From NCBI GenBank assembly GCA_028704165.1, contig JAQVLK010000003.1, positions 1-56,198 on the forward strand: DNA of 56,198 nucleotides, read 5' to 3'. The first letter of the stretch is position 1. Every line of letters starts with the position of its first letter. Source of the stretch: Candidatus Altimarinota bacterium (lineage in GTDB: Bacteria > Patescibacteriota > Gracilibacteria > RBG-16-42-10 > JAQVLK01). Below the pieces are notes generated by a model. The model was not told the DNA's origin, made no database searches, and saw only the letters and a list, made by a program, of their open reading frames with translations. This document shows positions 1 to 8,079 of this stretch, in pieces. Both the position numbers and the translations under genes were made by a program.

Positions 1-2
1 GA

Positions 3-128
3 AAACATAGCGGATATGGCATGAACAGGCTGACACCTGTACAAAAGATGGCTACAACATGGTTTTATTCTCTCAACAACTTAAATTTACAAAAGGTAAC
101 TGGAACTCTGCAACAACACATTTCTTGA
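3..128 (+). pseudogene. C-terminal tail of an integrase-type transposase (partial at window edge)
   Basis: An open frame enters from the left edge and stops at 126-128. The roughly 41 visible residues include HSGYGMNRLTPVQKMA, which resembles the end of the DDE integrase core of IS481/IS3-type transposases, where an R/K-P-H-x-G-x-G-x-N-G-x-TP stretch follows the catalytic Glu. No catalytic residue is visible, so whether the gene is intact beyond the edge is unknown. The assignment rests on this short motif alone. Confidence 0.4.
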
Positions 129-179
129 GTTATTTCCTAGAACCTGATATGCTATATCCCAAATTTTAATAATAGGCTA

Positions 180-661
180 GTGTCATCAGATTCACTAGAA
201 GCATCACATAATCAATTGGAATATTTTCGCGAATTTCACAGTAAAATACCAGATGATTTGAAGAATTTTATTGGGAAAAGAGGGTTTAACGTATTGCGTG
301 AGACTCCAGATAAATACAATCTAAAAAAACTTAGCATAGTGTTGAGGTCAGTCCAAGAAGATCTTCGTGGACCTGGGGCTGGAGAAATTGAGGTTTGTTA
401 TCTATCTTTAGTAGAACATTATGGATCTCAATCTTGTTTTATGCGTTGGAACTATCAAATCGATGTTATCATTGGCATGATTGAAGAAATGCTTAATGCC
501 ATAAGAGGTTATGTAGATCCAAGAAAAAAATAAAAGGACTACTTTGTGATCAATACTTGGAAATTAGAGAAGGAGAGAAAATAGATCTTTATTATGATGG
601 AGAAGATTGGGTGCCTATAATAGAGGCTTTGTTGAAATTATATCCATCAGCTAATACTTGA
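180..661 (+). pseudogene. Unknown protein split by a -1 frame change at an A7 run
   Basis: A GTG-started frame (180-533, 117 residues) stops just after a run of seven A (524-530). The frame one base back continues without a stop to TGA at 659-661 and adds about 43 residues of coding-like sequence (ending LLKLYPSANT). Read together they give a protein of about 158 residues. The first part is polar and helical with no recognisable domain or membrane segment. The A7 run is phased as A-AAA-AAA, the form of a slippery site. The break may be a lost base, a sequencing error or programmed slippage. I do not recognise the family. Confidence 0.45.
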
Positions 662-664
662 ATG

Positions 665-767
665 GGTAAATTTTAGTCTATTCATTCGAACTTTAGAAAG
701 TTCTGCGCTATGATGTGGGCGTACGCCTACGCTCTTAGCTACGGCGCATAAATGTAAAAAATTTACC
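665..767. other. Nested inverted repeats ending at the uvrC start codon
   Basis: A perfect 10-bp outer inverted repeat pairs GGTAAATTTT (665-674) with AAAATTTACC (758-767), one base before the uvrC ATG. Inside lie a perfect hairpin GAACTTT-AG-AAAGTTC (688-703) and the palindrome GGCGTACGCC (718-727). A TATGAT box lies at 709-714. The element could be a folded leader if transcribed from upstream, or a mobile-element footprint. Confidence 0.45.
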
Positions 768-768
768 G

Positions 769-3120
769 ATGCCCAAGAAATCTAGCTCCAATGCAAATAG
801 TGGGCTTAAGCCCATTGTCCGTAAACTCCTCCTCAAAGTCCCAGCCAAACCGGGAGTTTATCTGTTCCGTGATGAGGATGGGGAAGTGCTCTATATCGGC
901 AAGGCCAAGAACTTGGAGAAGCGGGTCAAGAGTTATTTTCAGGAAGGGAAGGATCTCTCAGCGAAGGTGCAAGTGATGCGCAAAAAAGTGGAGGAGATTG
1001 AAACTATTGTAGTGAATAACGAAGTGGAGGCTTTGGTCTTGGAAAGTAACTTGGTGCGCGAGCATCAGCCTCGTTATAATGCCAAGCTACGTGACGATAA
1101 GAATTTTCTCTACGTTAAAATTACGAGTAAGGATGATTTTCCTGAAGTGATGTTCGTGAGAAAAATGGAAAGAGACAAGCAGCTCTACTTTGGTCCCTAC
1201 ACTTCCGCTGAGTCGATCCGCAGTACCATGGAACTTGCGCAAAAATTATTTCCCTACCGAACTTGTCATGGAGAGATCTCTTATTTACAAGAGGGAAAAG
1301 TAAAGGTCAGAAATCTGGACCGTAAATATCCCTGCTTGGAATACGATATCAAACGCTGTGTTGGTCCCTGTACCGGACAAGTTAGCAAGGCAGTATACAG
1401 AGCGGTGATTGAACAATTGATAAGTTTTCTCAAAGGAGATTCCAAACCGGTCCTGGATAGCTTGCAAAGTAAGATGCAAAAGGCTGCCTCTGAACGTAAC
1501 TTTGAACTGGCCTCCAAGTATCGCGACCAGCTTCAAGCTGTCGGGAAGATTGCGGATAAGCAGCACGTTGTTTCCAGTAAACAACTTGACCAAGATGTAA
1601 TTGCGGTCGCGATCGGGCACAAGCTGGCGATTGTTACTTTACTGCAAATCCGTACCGGTAAGTTGCTAGCTCGTGAGAATTTCAAGTTCGCGGTGGATGA
1701 ACGTTTCTCGGCCGAGGCGAATGTAATTGCCAGCTTCTTGACCGATTACTATCTCCAAGCAGCTAGTCTACCAAAAGAAGTTATTTTGCAGGAAAAGCCG
1801 GAAGATCTTGAGGCGATTGCGGTTTTCTTGGAAGAAAAATTGCAGCACAAATTTAACTTCTTAAGTCCTGAGCGTGGCGAAAAAGTAAGTCTGCTAAACT
1901 TAGCGCAGGACAATGCCAAACAGATCCTGGAAAGTTTGCAGGCCAGTTGGGAACGCGATGAAGAGCGTACGCGCGGGGCCAATGACAAACTTGCCAAAGT
2001 GCTTGGTTTGAAGAAATTAAAACGCATGGAATGTTTCGATATATCGCATATCTCCGGAACCGAGACGGTGGCGAGTATGGCAGTCTTCAAAAATGGTAAA
2101 CCGGTCAAGGCTGATTATCGACACTTCAAAGTTAAGACTTTGCAGAAAGGAGCGGTTGATGATTATGCGGCTTTGCAGGAAGTTTTGGAACGTCGTTTGA
2201 AATATCTCAAGAAAAGAGAGCTGCCCAAAGGCTATACCATCAGAAAACTAAAGAAAAACGAGTTAGCTGCTTTACTGGAAAAGCTTAAAGATGAGAAGTT
2301 AAGCTTACAGGACTTTGATTATCGTGCCTGCTTGGTGCTTGAAAAAAAGAAAAAAATTATTGGTTGTTGCAGATTACGTACTTATGAAACGGGGGAACGA
2401 GAGTTATCAACTCTCTGGGTTGAAAAAAGTGAGCGTGGCAAAGGTTTGGGACATATCCTGTTACTTGAGATCATCAAGAAGCTCAAGCCGGGGAAAGTTT
2501 ACGGGATTGTCGTGGCACCGGAACTTGCTTCTTACTACGAAGAGATTGGGGCACAGCGTATTCATGTTTTGCCTTCCTTTGTCGAGAAGAAGTGGGAACA
2601 TGTCAAAGCTGCTCGTCGCAAGTGGCTCATGAAGAATGCTATTCCAATGCTGTATCTTGATAGGGAACAAAAGACGGACAAATCTTTTTTGGAGAAACCA
2701 GATTTGATTGTAATTGATGGTGGTAAAGGACAGTTAAATAGTGTGAAGTGTGTAGTGGATAGTATGGGAATCAAAAATCTTAACCTAATCTCCTTAGCTA
2801 AACGGGAAGAGGAGATTTTTATCTTAGGCAAGAAGTCTCCACTTATTTTGAAAAAAGATAGTAACGAACTACATCTCTTGCAGCGCCTGCGTGATGAAGC
2901 CCATCGTTTTGCAATTGAATATCATCGTAAGTTACGCGAAAAAGGGATGACCAGATCAAGCTTGGATGAGATAGTTGGTATTGGCGAAGAGACTAAACAG
3001 AAACTTTTGGGACACTTTGGCTCAGTCGAGAAAATAAAAGAAGCCAGCTCCGAGGAACTAGCTTCTCTAATTGGTTCAGGAAAGTCAGAATTAGTATTGA
3101 AGTATCTGACAAAAGATTGA
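769..3120 (+). CDS. uvrC: UvrC excinuclease subunit with an inserted GNAT acetyltransferase domain
   Basis: UvrC makes the 3' and 5' incisions in nucleotide excision repair with UvrA and UvrB. The 783 residues exceed the usual roughly 600. In order: GIY-YIG nuclease (about 25-105, with GVYLFRDEDGEVLYIGKAKN), Cys cluster (about 189-201), UVR helix pair (about 240-262), RNase H-like nuclease start (FDISHISG, 423-430), then a foreign block at about 484-635, then the rest of the nuclease (VIDGGKGQ, 648-655; DEAHRFA, 709-715) and helix-hairpin-helix (about 730-783). The foreign block reads as a GNAT fold: the acetyl-CoA loop ERGKGLG lies at 555-561 after a beta strand, and IRKL at 491-494 opens the domain. 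The frame is uninterrupted across both junctions. No SD is visible. Confidence 0.95.
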   Translation: MPKKSSSNANSGLKPIVRKLLLKVPAKPGVYLFRDEDGEVLYIGKAKNLEKRVKSYFQEGKDLSAKVQVMRKKVEEIETIVVNNEVEALVLESNLVREHQPRYNAKLRDDKNFLYVKITSKDDFPEVMFVRKMERDKQLYFGPYTSAESIRSTMELAQKLFPYRTCHGEISYLQEGKVKVRNLDRKYPCLEYDIKRCVGPCTGQVSKAVYRAVIEQLISFLKGDSKPVLDSLQSKMQKAASERNFELASKYRDQLQAVGKIADKQHVVSSKQLDQDVIAVAIGHKLAIVTLLQIRTGKLLARENFKFAVDERFSAEANVIASFLTDYYLQAASLPKEVILQEKPEDLEAIAVFLEEKLQHKFNFLSPERGEKVSLLNLAQDNAKQILESLQASWERDEERTRGANDKLAKVLGLKKLKRMECFDISHISGTETVASMAVFKNGKPVKADYRHFKVKTLQKGAVDDYAALQEVLERRLKYLKKRELPKGYTIRKLKKNELAALLEKLKDEKLSLQDFDYRACLVLEKKKKIIGCCRLRTYETGERELSTLWVEKSERGKGLGHILLLEIIKKLKPGKVYGIVVAPELASYYEEIGAQRIHVLPSFVEKKWEHVKAARRKWLMKNAIPMLYLDREQKTDKSFLEKPDLIVIDGGKGQLNSVKCVVDSMGIKNLNLISLAKREEEIFILGKKSPLILKKDSNELHLLQRLRDEAHRFAIEYHRKLREKGMTRSSLDEIVGIGEETKQKLLGHFGSVEKIKEASSEELASLIGSGKSELVLKYLTKD

Positions 3121-3171
3121 TGCGAACCCTACAAATTAGTAGGTTTTATGCGAAGTATTTCGAGAGTTTCT

Positions 3172-3211
3172 TATTCGTGGCATTCGCATTCATTCGTAGA
3201 TTGGGGTCGTA
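3172..3211. repeat. Dispersed imperfect palindrome (ATTCGTGGCATTCGCAT type)
   Basis: ATTCGTGGCATTCGCAT is followed by ATTCGTAGATTGGGGTCG. These are two related half-sites of a repeat also seen near 5638, 7718, 44502, 55604 and, reversed, 49990. It lies between uvrC and the convergent membrane-protein gene. Confidence 0.6.
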
Positions 3212-3235
3212 TAGTTTAGACAAACTTTTTCGATA

Positions 3236-3559
3236 CTACTCTAATTCCAATTTGATACCACCCATCCAGCCTGCTACTAAATTGTAAATCCAAGCTCCGA
3301 TTGCACCTCCGATGAACCCACCGATCGCACCCATGATAGGGGCCATAATTAGTGCACCTAAGCTAAATCCTCCAACAGCACCTTGCATCATATTGGCCTC
3401 GTAGCCCATGCCTCCTTGCATCATCATGGAACCGGCGAAACCGCCTAGCATGTTAGCGAAGAGGGCAGCGAAGATAGCCATGATCAAAGAGATGATAGCG
3501 TACATGACAGCCATAAACTTGGCTGCTGACATTACGTCAATTTTTTTGAGTGTCTTCAT
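3236..3559 (-). CDS. Small Gly/Met-rich membrane protein (DUF3566-like)
   Basis: A 107-residue protein with two or three hydrophobic segments: about 13-40 and a Gly-rich, Met-rich stretch at about 60-100. It ends in a conserved-looking tail, IYNLVAGWMGGIKLELE. Short proteins with a KIDVxSAAKF start and a W/LYNLVA-WxGGIxLELE end occur in archaea and candidate-phylum bacteria as an uncharacterised membrane family, often labelled DUF3566-like. That link is from memory of the pattern. Function is unknown. The gene converges with uvrC and is divergent from the pseudouridine synthase at 3701. Confidence 0.7.
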   Translation of the reverse strand: MKTLKKIDVMSAAKFMAVMYAIISLIMAIFAALFANMLGGFAGSMMMQGGMGYEANMMQGAVGGFSLGALIMAPIMGAIGGFIGGAIGAWIYNLVAGWMGGIKLELE

Positions 3560-3700
3560 GTTTTTGAGTTAGTGTTTATATTTCAAAATAGCGTGAAAGC
3601 TATTTGTTGTATAGAATAGGACTAGTGATACAGTAATTCAGTGACACAGTGTTTACAGTACTGCAAGGACCAACTGTCAGCATAACTAATTTAAATTATA

Positions 3701-4411
3701 ATGTCGAATCTTGTTCGTCTCAATAAATATTTGGCTGAGTGCGGAGTGTCTGCCAGACGCAAAGCAGATGAGTTGATCGCGGCTGGAAAGGTCAAGCTTA
3801 ACGGGAAAATAGTTAGAGAGCTTGGAGTGAAAATTGATCCCAATATTGATCAAGTCGAATATGCCGGGAACTTGCTCGGTCAAGAAAAAAAGATTTATAT
3901 CATGCTCAATAAACCGGCAGGTTACATCACAGCTGTCTCTGATGACCGCGATTCCAGACTAGTGACGGACCTTGTCAAAGTCCCTTTCAAGATTTTCCCG
4001 GTTGGCCGATTGGACAAAGATACAACCGGTCTCCTACTACTTACCAACGATGGCGAACTGGCCAATCGTCTCATGCATCCACGCTATGAACATGACAAGA
4101 CTTACCAAATTAATCTGCAGAGAGAAATCACGGACGCTGCTCTGGAGAGACTTGCTAGAGGTGTAGAACTGGAAGATGGTATGACTGCTCCGGCACAGGC
4201 CAAACGTCTAGGTGAGAAAAAGATTAGTCTGACGATTCACGAAGGCCGTAAACGTCAGGTCAAAAGGATGATAGAAGTTGTGCACAATAAGGTCGTGAGC
4301 TTGAAGCGCGTGGAGTTTGCGGGACTTGTTCTAGAAACTTTAAAGGTTGGGGAGTGGAGGTTTTTGAAGGAAGATGAAGTGAAAATATTAACAGAGCGAA
4401 GCCTTTCGTAG
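3701..4411 (+). CDS. RsuA/RluB-family rRNA pseudouridine synthase
   Basis: This enzyme isomerises a specific uridine in rRNA to pseudouridine. Of 236 residues, the first 60 or so form an S4 RNA-binding domain (VRLNKYLAECGVSARRKAD). The catalytic core holds GRLDKDTTGLLLLTNDGEL with the nucleophilic Asp in the GRLD motif, and a late EGRKRQVKRM block is typical of the RsuA/RluB/RluE/RluF branch. Which rRNA position it modifies cannot be told from sequence; RluB (23S helix 89) is the commonest member. ATG follows an A/T-rich leader with no SD. It is upstream of thyA on the same strand but separated by a 190-bp spacer with a long palindrome. Confidence 0.9.
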   Translation: MSNLVRLNKYLAECGVSARRKADELIAAGKVKLNGKIVRELGVKIDPNIDQVEYAGNLLGQEKKIYIMLNKPAGYITAVSDDRDSRLVTDLVKVPFKIFPVGRLDKDTTGLLLLTNDGELANRLMHPRYEHDKTYQINLQREITDAALERLARGVELEDGMTAPAQAKRLGEKKISLTIHEGRKRQVKRMIEVVHNKVVSLKRVEFAGLVLETLKVGEWRFLKEDEVKILTERSLS

Positions 4412-4503
4412 CCAAGAGCCTTAGCGAAGGCGTAGAAAGGGGGGATTTGAAGGCGGGAAAGTGGAGGGAGGTAAAAGAAGAAGAATTAGTTTCTTTGCAA
4501 TGA

Positions 4504-4537
4504 TTGTTAGAGCTGGGCTTAAGCCCAGCTCTAACAA
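4504..4537. repeat. 34-bp perfect palindrome between the pseudouridine synthase gene and thyA
   Basis: The sequence is exactly self-complementary across 34 bases, centred on GGGCTTAAGCCC, with flanks TTGTTAGAGCT and AGCTCTAACAA. On the + strand it is followed by A-rich, not T-rich, sequence, so it is not a normal intrinsic terminator for the upstream gene. The 12-bp centre also occurs at 803-814 inside uvrC, and GGGCTTAAGCC occurs within the tig terminator. Confidence 0.6.
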
Positions 4538-4601
4538 AAAACAATTTTGCCATTTTCCCCTATTTCTAGTACCTTAAGTCCTGCAGATTTAAGGAGAATT
4601 T

Positions 4602-5495
4602 ATGAAACAATATCTTGAGTTGGTCCGTCATGTGTTGGAAAACGGTGCTAAGAAGCAGGATCGTACGGGAACGGGGATTATTTCTGTTTTCGGCTATCAA
4701 AACAAATATGACTTGCGGGAAGGATTTCCTTTAGTTACTACCAAGAAAGTGTACTTTCGCGGTATCTTGCACGAACTGTTGTGGTTTTTGAAAGGGGATA
4801 CCAATATCAAATATCTGGTTGATCGGGATGTGCGAATCTGGAACGAATGGCCTTATGAAACTTATAAGGCAAGTAGTGCTTACCAAGGAGAAACTTTGGA
4901 TGAGTTTGTGGGCAAGATTAAGGAAGATGACGCTTTTGCTGCCAAATGGGGAGAGCTTGGTCCGGTTTACGGTAAACAGTGGATTCGTTGGCCCAGTCAC
5001 GATGGAAGTGAGATTAATCAAATTCAAAATGTCTTGGATCAGATCAAAAAGGATCCCTATTCACGTCGCCATATCGTGAGTGGCTGGAATGTGGCTGACA
5101 TTCAGGAACTTATTCAAGGTCAAAAATCTGCTCCTCCGCTTTGTCATACACTTTTCCAATTCTATGTCATTGATGGCCATCTCGATATGCAGCTTTATCA
5201 GCGTAGTGCCGACATTGCCCTAGGCGTGCCTTTTAATATTGCCAGTTACTCAATGCTGCTAGCGATGGTCGCCAAGGAATGCGGCCTAACCCCGCGCTAC
5301 TTCATACACACTTTCGGTGATGCGCATATTTATTTGAATCATGTCGAAGGTATGAAGGAGCAACTTACTCGTACTCCACATAAACTTCCGCAGCTCAAGA
5401 TAGCTGATAAGCCTTTTTGGGATTTGGAGTTTGAAGATTTTGAACTTACGGGTTACGAATGTGATGCTCCGATCAAGTTTTCGATAGCCGTTTAG
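4602..5495 (+). CDS. thyA: Thymidylate synthase
   Basis: ThyA methylates dUMP to dTMP with methylene-tetrahydrofolate, yielding dihydrofolate. The 297 residues fit the family. The catalytic Cys lies in [12 protein letters not shown]. The dUMP-binding block is [18 protein letters not shown], the C-terminal motif is [13 protein letters not shown], and the N-terminus has the folate/phosphate loop RTGTG. A clear SD, AAGGAG (4591-4596), sits 5 bases before ATG, unusual for this window. folA follows 200 bp downstream and regenerates tetrahydrofolate, giving the classic linked pair. Confidence 0.98.
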   Translation: MKQYLELVRHVLENGAKKQDRTGTGIISVFGYQNKYDLREGFPLVTTKKVYFRGILHELLWFLKGDTNIKYLVDRDVRIWNEWPYETYKASSAYQGETLDEFVGKIKEDDAFAAKWGELGPVYGKQWIRWPSHDGSEINQIQNVLDQIKKDPYSRRHIVSGWNVADIQELIQGQKSAPPLCHTLFQFYVIDGHLDMQLYQRSADIALGVPFNIASYSMLLAMVAKECGLTPRYFIHTFGDAHIYLNHVEGMKEQLTRTPHKLPQLKIADKPFWDLEFEDFELTGYECDAPIKFSIAV

Positions 5496-5507
5496 TAGAA
5501 GGCAGAA

Positions 5508-5674
5508 CTATGATTATACTGATTAAATGATTAGCATGATTAATACAGAAGCAGCACTTGTGAGAATTAAATATCTCCAAACCAACTGTTGCGAAAGTTA
5601 CAACACTTCAACTGTAATAGCTTGCTTCCCAAGTATTCATTCGCGGCATTCACATGTATTCGTAGATTAGCATC
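5508..5674. repeat. Spacer repeats: ATGATTA-rich tract and CGATnCGAAT-type palindrome
   Basis: The thyA-folA spacer starts with an ATGATTATACTGATTAAATG tract, related to tracts at 29531-29640 and 40462-40495. It ends with half-sites ATTCGCGGCATTCACAT and ATTCGTAGATTAGCATCG at 5638-5674, which belong to the dispersed palindrome family. No gene is seen. Confidence 0.5.
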
Positions 5675-5702
5675 GTATTAATGTCCTATAACTTTAAAAA
5701 TT

Positions 5703-6227
5703 TTGTCTGAACACCAAGTCTACATCATCGTCGCAGTCGATCAGAACAACGGTATTGGGAAGAACGGCCAGATCCCTTGGCGCTTGAAGGGTGATATGAA
5801 GTTTTTTAAAGAGATCACGACCAAGACCAAAGATCCCAGCAAACAAAACATGGTGATTATGGGTAGGAAGACTTGGGATTCTTTGCCAGAACAGTTTCGT
5901 CCTCTGCCAGATCGTGTAAACTTGGTCCTGACTAGGAATGCTGACTCAAAGTTCGAAGGTGCGCTGCAGGCAAGTAGCTTACAAGAAGCCGTGGAACTGG
6001 CTGGTGCTAAGATAGAAAAAATCTTTATTATCGGAGGAGGTAGTATTTACCAGCAGGCTTTGGAACAACTGGATCTTGCTGGTGTTTACATTACACAGGT
6101 TGATCTTGCGGCTGATTGTGATACTTATTTCCCTGAAGTTGCAGAAAAGTTTCCTCACGAAACTTCGCTAGGGGAGATGGAAGAAGCAGGAATTGCTTAT
6201 GAGTTTTTTCTATATGAGAGGGAATAA
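5703..6227 (+). CDS. folA: Dihydrofolate reductase
   Basis: It reduces dihydrofolate to tetrahydrofolate with NADPH, serving thymidylate and one-carbon metabolism. The 174 residues carry the standard marks: VAVDQNNGIGKNGQIPW near the N-terminus, MVIMGRKTWDSLP for NADPH binding, and the FIIGGGSIYQQAL glycine-rich turn. The start is TTG at 5703; no ATG or GTG lies nearby in frame, and the second residue region (SEHQVYIIVAVDQ) fits the usual first strand. It follows thyA on the same strand. Confidence 0.96.
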   Translation: MSEHQVYIIVAVDQNNGIGKNGQIPWRLKGDMKFFKEITTKTKDPSKQNMVIMGRKTWDSLPEQFRPLPDRVNLVLTRNADSKFEGALQASSLQEAVELAGAKIEKIFIIGGGSIYQQALEQLDLAGVYITQVDLAADCDTYFPEVAEKFPHETSLGEMEEAGIAYEFFLYERE

Positions 6228-6586
6228 TGGCAAAATGGTTGGGGGCAGAAATTATGAATTTTGCCTGCCTGCCGGTAGGCAGGAATTCTAAATTTTGAAT
6301 GTTGGAAGACAGTGACTAGGATCTAGGGTTGAGGGTCGGTTTTAAACTAGCCCCAAAGGGGTCCCCTTGCGATGACTCGCACTTGCACTTTCACTCAAGA
6401 AAATGGCTAAATAGTCAGAATAATTAAATGGTTTGGGAACTTGTTACCTTGTTGATGTGTCGGCTAACAATGTAACAAGTTAGCAATATAACAATTCCCC
6501 TGTTTTTTGTCCTTTCATCCCAATCCTGCTATCTTATGCTCGTGTTAGATAATTCGCAGTTCAGCATTTAAATTGAAAATTATCTC
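6228..6586. repeat. 359-bp spacer of dispersed repeats
   Basis: It contains a small hairpin CCTGCCT-N6-AGGCAGG (about 6266-6286) inside a tract (AATTATGAA... TTCTAAATTTTGAATG) that also forms the 3' end of the malic enzyme gene near 25540. It also has GGGTTGAGGGTCGG (shared with 11420 and 50060), a block with ACTCGCACTTGCACT (shared, reversed, with 7920 and 17630), and TTGTTAC/TAACAA tracts found in many spacers. No gene is seen. Confidence 0.5.
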
Positions 6587-7504
6587 ATGTCCCATTCCAT
6601 CCTGATTGCCATCTTGGTCGCTTCCCAAATACTCTCACAGTCTCTCTTGCCGAGTCTGCCAAATGGTCACGCAGGGCTGACGGATGAGATTAAACAGACC
6701 GCTTACGAAAGAAACTTGAATCTGGATCCGGCCAGTGTGGGTATCAAGAAAGATCCCAGCTTGATCGCACCTATTATCAGTGCGAATTCTGCAATTGCTC
6801 TCGATCTGAATTCCGGTACCGTTCTTTACTCCAAAGATGCTTACCAAACTCTACCGATTGCCAGTATCACGAAATTGATGACAGCTTTGCTGGTCTTGGA
6901 AGATGGTCGTTTGGACGAGATGGCTCAGATTAGTGAGAAAGCTGCTTCTTTGCCTGGCAGTAAAGCTTGGCTTTATCCCGGAGATTACATGAAGGTTGAA
7001 GATTTACTGAAAGCCAATTTGATTCACTCTGCCAACGATGCCAGTATGGTGCTGGCTGAGTTTGTAGCTGGTAGTGAGGAAGCTTTTGTGGAAAAGATGA
7101 ACCGGAAGGTATTGGAGCTGAAGTTGGCTGGTACACACTTTGAGAATCCGGTCGGTTATGATAACAACGAAAACTACTCAACGGCTTATGAGCTTACCTT
7201 GCTAGCCAAAAAACTTTGGGAGTATCCTCTCTTTCGTCAGATTGTGGGTACGCGTAGCGAGACGATCTATTCTGAAGGAGGCAGCGCTTACAAACTTGAG
7301 AGTACCAACGATTTATTAAAATCTTACTTGAAGGTTTACGGTATGAAAACGGGTACGACTGATGCCGCTGGACAAGCTTTGGTGGCCATTGGTGAAGTTG
7401 ATGGTGGACGTCAGATCCTGACGGTCGTGCTAAATAGTCCGGACCGTTACCATGAGACCAAAGTTATTTTCGACTGGACAGAGAGAGCTTATGAATTCGA
7501 CTAA
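6587..7504 (+). CDS. D-alanyl-D-alanine carboxypeptidase (S11 family, PBP5-like)
   Basis: It trims terminal D-Ala from peptidoglycan stem peptides outside the membrane. An N-terminal hydrophobic segment (about 4-22) is a likely signal peptide. The three active-site motifs of serine penicillin-binding proteins are present in order: SITK (SxxK, about 92-95), SAND (SxN, about 148-151) and KTGT (about 258-261). At 305 residues it has the catalytic domain but not the longer C-terminal stalk and amphipathic anchor of classical PBP5. A large spacer repeat begins 20 bp after the stop. Confidence 0.93.
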   Translation: MSHSILIAILVASQILSQSLLPSLPNGHAGLTDEIKQTAYERNLNLDPASVGIKKDPSLIAPIISANSAIALDLNSGTVLYSKDAYQTLPIASITKLMTALLVLEDGRLDEMAQISEKAASLPGSKAWLYPGDYMKVEDLLKANLIHSANDASMVLAEFVAGSEEAFVEKMNRKVLELKLAGTHFENPVGYDNNENYSTAYELTLLAKKLWEYPLFRQIVGTRSETIYSEGGSAYKLESTNDLLKSYLKVYGMKTGTTDAAGQALVAIGEVDGGRQILTVVLNSPDRYHETKVIFDWTERAYEFD

Positions 7505-7523
7505 AAACTACGCAAGTTTCAAG

Positions 7524-7870
7524 AATCTTGGGTACATTTTTTAAAAAGTATCTATCTTAAGTAATAAAGTTTTGTACTATAAACGCTATCCTAATCCCCG
7601 AATACTTCGATTCCGCTACGCTACACTCAGTACGAGTCGATGTGTTATTCACCGTACAAGGTCTTAATAATGTTTCAACTTGTCCTGAGTGAGAGAAGCG
7701 AGCTGAAGGATGACATCCGAATCTACGAATATATATTACAGCTGTCTATTCGTGGCATTCGCCCGCCCGGATGACCTGGTCGGACGGGGATATATTTGTA
7801 GATTAGGATCGGTTCAATATATTGATTCTTTAAATGATACTCCCCTTTAGGATGTGTACCTATGAAACAG
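7524..7870. repeat. About 345-bp composite spacer repeat, copy 1 (inner segment in orientation A)
   Basis: The outer flanks (AATCTTGGGTACATTTTTTA...CTTAAGTAATAAAG at the left; GTAGATTnGGATCGGTT...ATATTGATT...GnATGT...ATGAAAC at the right) match those of 55548-55875. The inner part (about 7588-7812) matches the inner part of the other copy only as its reverse complement; for example, ATACTTCGATTCCGCTACGC at 7603 appears reversed near 55780. The inner segment ends in related inverted half-sites (ATCCTAATCCCCGAATAC and GTAGATTAGGATCG). Confidence 0.75.
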
Positions 7871-7939
7871 AACATGGCCCTAGTCAGTTAGCGAAGCGAA
7901 CTATCCAGCCATTAACTTGAGTGTAAGTGAGAGTGCAAG

Positions 7940-8005
7940 TCACTAGTAAAGCGGTACTTAAGTACTTATCCGCCTAGGCGGAACTTAGTCACTTAAGTAC
8001 TATTT
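7940..8005. repeat. ACTTAAGTACT / CCGCCTAGGCGG palindromes
   Basis: Two ACTTAAGTACT palindromes flank a CCGCCTAGGCGG palindrome. The same combination recurs at 33652-33705. The rest of the 7871-8050 spacer has the AGTGCAAGTCACTAGT block shared with 17640. No gene is seen. Confidence 0.55.
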
Positions 8006-8050
8006 TCCCAGTACGATAATCCCAGAACCTATACCCAAAACAGTCTTTAG

Positions 8051-8059
8051 TGCTATAAT
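8051..8059 (+). promoter_or_regulatory. Extended -10 promoter of murL
   Basis: TGCTATAAT is a perfect -10 hexamer (8054-8059) with the TG extension; no good -35 is seen. Transcription would begin near 8066, leaving little leader before the murL frame, which opens after a stop at 8077-8079. Confidence 0.6.
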
Positions 8060-8079
8060 GAAGCGGCTTTACTTACTAA

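Noticed and set aside
4504..4537. Palindrome considered as an intrinsic terminator of the pseudouridine synthase gene
   Set aside because: A-rich, not T-rich, sequence follows on the + strand, and on the other strand the only T run lies before the stem.
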